Shown here piece after piece: positions 58,469-64,000 of a stretch of DNA of 64,000 nt. Where the stretch lies: assembly GCA_032164295.1 (NCBI GenBank), contig JAJHTX010000007.1, positions 1,214,501 to 1,278,500 of the forward strand, in the 5' to 3' direction. The notes beneath the pieces are model-generated. The model saw nothing but the letters and a program-made list of their open reading frames with translations, was not told the DNA's origin and searched no databases. The DNA is from Inonotus obliquus. Taxonomy: Eukaryota; Basidiomycota; Agaricomycetes; Hymenochaetales; Hymenochaetaceae. Positions within the stretch are counted from its first letter, which is position 1, and each line of letters starts with the position of its first letter. Made by a program: the position numbers and the translations under genes.

Positions 58469-59101
58469 TTATTTTGACTTCGGCTTCTTCGCTATTTGCA
58501 TCTGGTGAGAACGCGTGATGATGTTATGCTTTGGAATGGTGCTCACCTCCGTATTTACTCCGTGCTGTCCTCCTATTTACAACACCTCCAAGATCGTACG
58601 CACCACGGACGATTTTGTACCTATGTATTATAGGCTCAGAGAAATGAGACCGAAAGTCATATCGGACACGAACCTCACACCTGGAAGATCCTGGGCTCTT
58701 CCGCCTCTAACAAGCACCACACTATGCTCCTGCAAGTTATGACCCTCACCCTGAATATACGCAATAATCGTCTTTCCATTTGACAGCTTCACTCTAGCGA
58801 CTTTGCGATTCGCGGAATTTGGTTTTTTAGGGTTCATGGTAAAGATTTGAGTGCAAACGCCTTTTCGTTGGTAGTTGCCTTCGAGGGCTACTGAGACGGA
58901 TTGTTTGGATTTGCGTCTGGGTTTTCTGCGGGTTGCTTGGTTGAGTGTTAGGTGACGGGTTTGGAGGAGGAAGGAGAAGGGAGGGGAGAGGGAGAAGGGT
59001 TGGGACGGGCGTGTACGGAGAACGTTGGTGCTGACGGGTTGGGGTACATGCGGACGAGTGAGAGGTGTTAAGCGGGAGAGTGAGCGGAGGATTGAGAACA
59101 T
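58469..59101 (-). CDS. Mitochondrial ribosomal protein uS12m
   Basis: About 170 residues in three exons. A 50-60-residue Arg-rich presequence ([16 protein letters not shown]) precedes the S12 core: [83 protein letters not shown] and [14 protein letters not shown]. The end AKKPKSK lies in the last exon (stop TAA 58469-58471). S12 lies at the decoding centre of the small mitoribosomal subunit; the PNSA and PGV loops near the streptomycin site are conserved. It converges on the Spo71-like gene with 199 bp between stops. Confidence 0.93.
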
Positions 59102-59328
59102 TGTGGTGTGTATTTAGCAAGGTCACCGCGATGGAAACGAAAAGATGCTGCCTTTTTTGGGCTGGGTGTCACGCGAATCAACGTCGATCATGATCGGCGC
59201 ACCCGTGCCGACGATGAAAGAGTGTGTACGCGTCCACCCTCCTCTGATACCTACTCTCATTCTTTCTGTAGAACTGGTTTCCTCTCCAGCTCGCTCTTAT
59301 TCGCCTTGTACCCTGCAACTCTATATCA
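59102..59328. promoter_or_regulatory. Bidirectional promoter uS12m / PPPDE-Trx-PUL gene
   Basis: 227 bp between two divergent start codons, so the two genes must share regulatory DNA. Confidence 0.5.
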
Positions 59329-61713
59329 ATGAGCTCCTCAGTTAAGCTGTATGTCTATGACCTCAGCAATGGCCTTGCGAAGCAGCTTTCGTTGCAGATG
59401 ATGGGGAAACAGATAGATGGAATTTGGTGAGTTGTTAATTATGAGAGGCCTGAATTTATCCGCTGATTGCGGTTTGACTATGAAGGCACACCTCTGTTGT
59501 GGTATTTGGAAGGGAGATCTTTTACGGACAAGGTATTATGACTACGAAGCCGGGTTGGTCTCATGTGCGTCCTCCGAGTCTTTGTTGGCCTTGTCTGGGC
59601 CCGATAGTTAACGGCTGAACGTTTAATCTCACAGCATGGCCAACCACTTCAGATGATTGATATGGGGGAGACTGCTATAGATGAAGACACTTTTAATGAT
59701 TATCTTCGTGAAATGAAGGATGTTTATACGGCGGACAAGGTGAGCAGTTTCATGCATCTTTGAGATTAGACTCTAATCCAAGTGTAGTATCATCTTCTCG
59801 GTATGATTTATGGCTTATATTCGATGTTGCGACTGACTCATCGAATGCGTAAATGCGTAGAATTCAACTGCAATTCGTTCACCGATGATGTCGTCGGATT
59901 CCTAACAGGCGGATCTATCCCCTCGTGGATCAAAGGTGTGTTTTAGTATCCTGGATTGTGTAAGTATACTGAATAGTTCCAAAGAGCTTCCTGCCGACTT
60001 CCTTTCCACCCCACTTGGTATGGCTCTTCGACCAACGATCGACAGTATGTTCCGTAGGCCAACGAGCGGAGCTGTATCTCCCCAGCCAAACCAACCTCAT
60101 GCGTCATCATTGCTTCAATCAGTAGCTTCACAAGCAGCTGGGCCTTCCAATACCAGTGCTCCAACGAACTATTTGCCAACCCCTGCTGCAACCCCGTCAC
60201 CACAGCCTGGAGCCGCTACTGTAGCTGCTCCATTACAAATATGCTCCAACTTGCAGCACTTCCGTAACATACTGTCATCCCATCGAGCCGTTTCTGCATT
60301 CTTCACGTCCAGGACGTGTCCTCCCTGCAAGGTAGTTGAACCTGTCTTTGAAGATCTTGCGTCGGAGAAGGCGTCAAAGGGCGTTGCATTCGTCAAGATT
60401 GATCTGAGCGCTATGCTTGGTAGGGAAGTTGCGGGAGCGTACGGTATAAGAGCGACTCCGACTTTCTTGTTCTTCTTGGATGGGAAGAAGACACATGAGC
60501 TCAAAGGGGCTAATGTTCCTGAATTGAGGAGTCAGGTTGACCTGTTGATCTTTCAGGCGTTTCCGCGTAGGTTCCGAGTTTAATCTATTTTGTTTTCATT
60601 GATGCTGAAGATGATTCTGCTTCTAGCCCATCCGCATACCTCCAAGAAACTCCCTGCGATCCGCGGTATCTCCCTAGACCCGATCCTCTTCAGACAAATA
60701 CCTTCACTAGACACAGTCCAGACGAAACTCTTCTCTTTCATCGACAGTGTTCCCCCTTCTACTTTCCCCGATGCAGAGAAAGAAAGGACAAAGAAAGTCC
60801 TCTCAGGTTCGACTATTCCGTTTCTCAAAACTCGAACAGACGCAAAGTTAAAGGCAACTGTACCTTCTCCCGCTACGATCAAGAAGGTTTGCGGGGATTG
60901 GGCGAGTATTTCGGGCGTGTTGATTGGGAAGTTATCGAAGGAGCAGGTGTTCCCACTCATTGATCTTTGGAGGATCGGGTTATTGGATAGTTCGGTTTCT
61001 GGGTGGTGTGCGTCTAGTGCCATGACGGGTGACGCCAGAACGAATCCTGTATTGTCGTTCTTGGATATGGCAGCTTCCGATCCTTCGTCTCTTCCTAAAC
61101 CAGTCATACTTACCACCCTCCGAATGCTCTCAAACGCCTTCTCCAATATCACACTTCCTCATACTTTCCTATCTCCAAACTCGTCATCGACATCTCGACA
61201 GAACATGACAACGCTCTTGGTCTCGACACTCTTACACGATGACGCAGCCGTACGAACTGCTGCTGCTAGTTTAGCGTTTAATGTTTCTGGTTATGTCCAG
61301 AAGCCGAGAGTTGAGAGTGTGAAGAGCGGGAGGAGGGGTGATGACGATGAGAAGAACGAGGGTGAGGGTGAGTGGGAGGTGGAGATTGTTAGTGCTATTG
61401 TCGAGGCTGTTAGGAGTGAAAAGACGAGCGAGGATGTCGGTGTGTAACCTTGCCTTTTCTCTTTCTTACTTTAGCACCAATTTCTAATGGTACTTTGATT
61501 CAACAGTACATCGATTAACTGCATCGCTTGCGTTCTTCCTACACCTTTCACCGTTTTACGATGCTCAGTTGAAACCTTTGTTAGAAGTCCTTCAGGCGAA
61601 GGATGTTTTGAAAGCGAAGTTAAGTAGTGGAGAGGAAGGATGTGGTGAGAATGGTGTAGTGAAGAGGGAGATTAGAGCGTTGATAAGTGAAGTTGCTGAA
61701 GAGTTGTGTTGAT
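59329..61713 (+). CDS. PPPDE peptidase - thioredoxin - PUL domain protein
   Basis: About 650 residues in eight exons. N-terminal PPPDE (DeSI) domain with catalytic His in [15 protein letters not shown] and Cys in [16 protein letters not shown]; this family removes SUMO or ubiquitin. A Pro/Ser/Gln linker leads to a thioredoxin domain with active site [16 protein letters not shown] and [13 protein letters not shown]; the motif is CPPC instead of CGPC. The C-terminal half is a PUL domain (helical, as in Doa1/PLAA, which binds the ATPase Cdc48/p97): [28 protein letters not shown] at the end. The three-domain order is known from fungi. Exon 4 is a 13-nt microexon (59788-59800) that supplies YHLL before the catalytic Cys. 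Confidence 0.86.
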
Positions 61714-61828
61714 GTGGTTTGTAGTGTCTGTTGCACGTTCTGAAGTTGCATGTATGGGATAATATTTGGCCTTACTCTGATACGATTAATGTATACTATT
61801 TAACAGTCGGGCGGACGCTGGATAGATG

Positions 61829-64000
61829 CTATGAAGCTGACTCTTGCTCATCAACTCGATTATCACCTGACACGTCCCACTTCTTCGCCATCTCAAACCA
61901 CCACGTCATTGCAATTTCCCTCTCACCATCACCAACTCTCTCCAAAATCTCCTCAAACGTATTCTCAATCAGCACTCGCCTCTTTCCTGGCTCCGTTTCA
62001 GAGTCTATGACGCGCTTGACATCTGCAAGGATGCGAGGGAGAAGCTCTAAGCTGATATTGGGTATGAGGGATATTAGAGTCAGGGAGAGCGCTTGATGGG
62101 TTTGATGAGAGCCCATTGAGGATGAGGATGAGGATGAGAGTGCGTGGAGAAGCTGCTCGATGCAGAGCCAAGCAAGTGCCGGGTCACCTGAAAACTCTTC
62201 GTTCATTTCGGAGCTCTTCCACCACCGGTAAGTCAGTGGAGGAGGAGATGTTGGGGGGTTCAGTGATGGAATACGAGACCGGCTTCGCCCTGTACTAGCA
62301 CTTCGGACGAGGGCTGCGTATGCGAGGCGTAATTGAGCTGTCGTCAAACCTCCTTCTCTCGCGTTCTGAATTTCAACTGTCACTTCACCGCAGTTACGTC
62401 GCATAGAATATGGAAGCGTACCTCCAAAAGAGTTTGAGCGTACCCTGGGACCAGACGTCTTGCAAGGTTAGTATCTCCGCGTTTCTCAACCGCTTTACCT
62501 TTCGTATCCTTTTGCTGCAATGACGTCGTGGTAGCGCTCCTCTCTGCGTGCGCAGCGAAGATAGACAACATAACCGAATGTGCGGACTCGTAAGTCTGGC
62601 GGTTTGATGGATCTTCTAGATGTCTGATGGAATGAATGAGTTTGGCGAGAGGCTTACGTGCAAACTAAACGGACTTACGGTTCGCAGAAGGGTAAAACAA
62701 CTTCTTCGATGCAGGAATCGTTAAGCACAGGAATGAATTGTTCGATGCACGCAAGAACAAAAGAATGCTTCGCGTGCGTGAAGGGGCTCTTCGACGTGTC
62801 AGGCGGCTTAACTGCGGCACAAATCAGTCCGTTAAACCAGGAAAGCTCGTCTGAAGTATTGCTACTCACTGTCGCAATCATTCGCGTCTCGCACCAGCTT
62901 GAAGACGAGGGCTTCACTCTCCGCCACGTCAGTGGAAAGGATATCAATTGACGTATAAAAAGCTTTCTTCAGCTCTGGGAATGATGGTCCTTTTCCTGGC
63001 TCGGTTGATCCGGCCAGGACGCCACCAAAAGAAGCAATAATGAATGAGAGAGATGATAATGTCTCGAGGATTGTCGAAGTAAGATGAGAGGTCGAGGAAG
63101 ACTTAGGCAGAGTCGAAGGCGGTACGTGGAAGAGGACGGTATCGAGGATGGCTTGTTGAAGCATCAATGTCGAGAACAGATACGCCTTTAAAACTGTCCA
63201 CAGTTTCTCAGTTGTTTTATGCAATCCCTCTTCTGCCATAAGGACATAAGTAAAGGTCGCATGCACCTCTGTAGAAGTGACCCACCAAGCTGACCGTCGG
63301 AATGTACATCAGCTAGCGGACTTGAACGCCAGTCGTCCTCGGTTTGATGTGAAAGAGATTGTAGTTTCTGAGCAATGTTATTGAGAAGCTCCCATAATTC
63401 CTTTTTTTTCTGCGGGCGAAACGACGTGTTCGCTAAAATGCCAACAACTTTTGCAAGTAATCTGCACAAGTATGGCATAGAAGTATAAGCTTCGGATTCC
63501 GTCAAAGCATCAATGTTGCGCCCCAAGATTGAATCTTCCTGGATTTCGATCTGTGAGCGAGGTTAAAGCGAAGGAAGTGAAAGGCACACACGGGGATCAT
63601 AATAAACGCATTAACTCCACGAATTAAGCTTTCACGGGCGTCGTGAAGGTAGTTTCCCGATGCAAACCCCTTTTCGAAGACTGAAAGGCAATGGGAAGCC
63701 ATATTCTACACAGAACTAAGAAATGCGGATAGTTTGGCAGAAACAAGTACCCACAGGAAGGTTCAAAGCAGAGAGTGCTTCGGTAGAGATCACGTTGAAA
63801 TATTGAGAGGCGAGGAGGACAGGCAGGTTCAACCTATCTATAGTTTTCACGTTAACATACACAAGATCAAGTGGTGGATTGGAATTACCCTGAAGATCGT
63901 CTTTGCTATGCGCAAATTCATCAGTCCACTCGTTTCCGACACCAGACGCTTCCTCTACGGCTTCGGCAAATGGGAGAATAACGGTTTCCTCTACATCTCG
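61829..64000 (-). CDS. Alpha-solenoid protein, 3' part (partial, runs off the window)
   Basis: At least seven exons on the minus strand; the 5' end lies beyond 64000. Helical repeat-like segments: NLPVLLASQYFNVIS joined to TEALSALNLP, ASHCLSVFEKGFASGNYL, YLCRLLAKVVGILANTS, LWTVLKAYLFSTLMLQQAIL, SSLSFIIASFGGVLAG, PALAWLCIEQLLHALS, LISLIPNISLELLPRIL, IENTFEEILERVGDGEREIA. The stop is TAG at 61829-61831. No catalytic motif or signal. The WW-containing end (EIAMTWWFEMAKKWDV) and overall look recall fungal peroxisome-biogenesis Pex8 proteins, but I am not sure; an importin- or HEAT-type adaptor is also possible. Confidence 0.6.

Noticed and set aside
1..64000. tRNA genes, rRNA and CRISPR arrays
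   Set aside because: A read-through for T-arm-like GGTTCGANNCC patterns and for regularly spaced repeats gave no convincing candidate. A tRNA search program would be needed to exclude tRNAs fully.

Overview
This window is nuclear DNA from a filamentous fungus, most likely a basidiomycete of the Agaricomycetes. Almost every gene is broken by many introns of about 50-75 nt with GT..AG borders, genes sit on both strands with short promoters, and the proteins are typical fungal housekeeping types (DUG2, Spo71-like, VIP1, alternative oxidase, Zn2Cys6 factor). The lectin family and general gene style would fit a Rhizoctonia/Ceratobasidium-like fungus, but that is inference.

Left third (1-11.3 kb): a lectin array. 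Four tandem paralogous genes, all on the minus strand, encode single-domain ricin-B-type beta-trefoil lectins with three QxW motifs each. All four have the same five-exon structure with introns at identical positions and phases, and a TATA-like box 90-100 bp before the ATG. The repeated unit is larger than the genes: the flanks of copies 3 and 4 match over about 1.9 kb, and the spacer of copy 2 matches the spacer of copy 4 down into the neighbouring DUF202 membrane-protein gene, leaving a broken DUF202 fragment at 5.7-5.9 kb. An MFS transporter follows (11.8-13.9 kb) and looks like a pseudogene with several independent lesions.

Middle (14-37.6 kb): a gene-dense housekeeping stretch: an RPAP3-like TPR protein, a DUG2-type WD40 + M20 peptidase (glutathione catabolism), a flavodoxin-like quinone reductase, a ThDP enzyme of the acetolactate-synthase type, a SEC14-like protein, an NSE2/MMS21 SUMO ligase, an SDR oxidoreductase, a DHX33-like DEAH helicase and a VIP1-like RRM protein. 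A 5'-truncated LINE retrotransposon (19.4-23.4 kb, endonuclease tail + RT + RNase H) has inserted just behind DUG2 and is flanked by a perfect 13-bp target-site duplication.

Right part (37.6-64 kb): more widely spaced genes: a SAM methyltransferase, a small Ser-rich hypothetical protein, a carnitine acetyltransferase ending in SKL (peroxisome signal), a short Zn2Cys6 factor, an alternative oxidase, a Spo71-like PH protein, mitochondrial ribosomal protein S12, a PPPDE-thioredoxin-PUL fusion, and the 3' part of an alpha-solenoid protein that runs off the edge. Several 1-2.8 kb tracts here carry no gene I can support. No CRISPR array, tRNA or rRNA was recognised.
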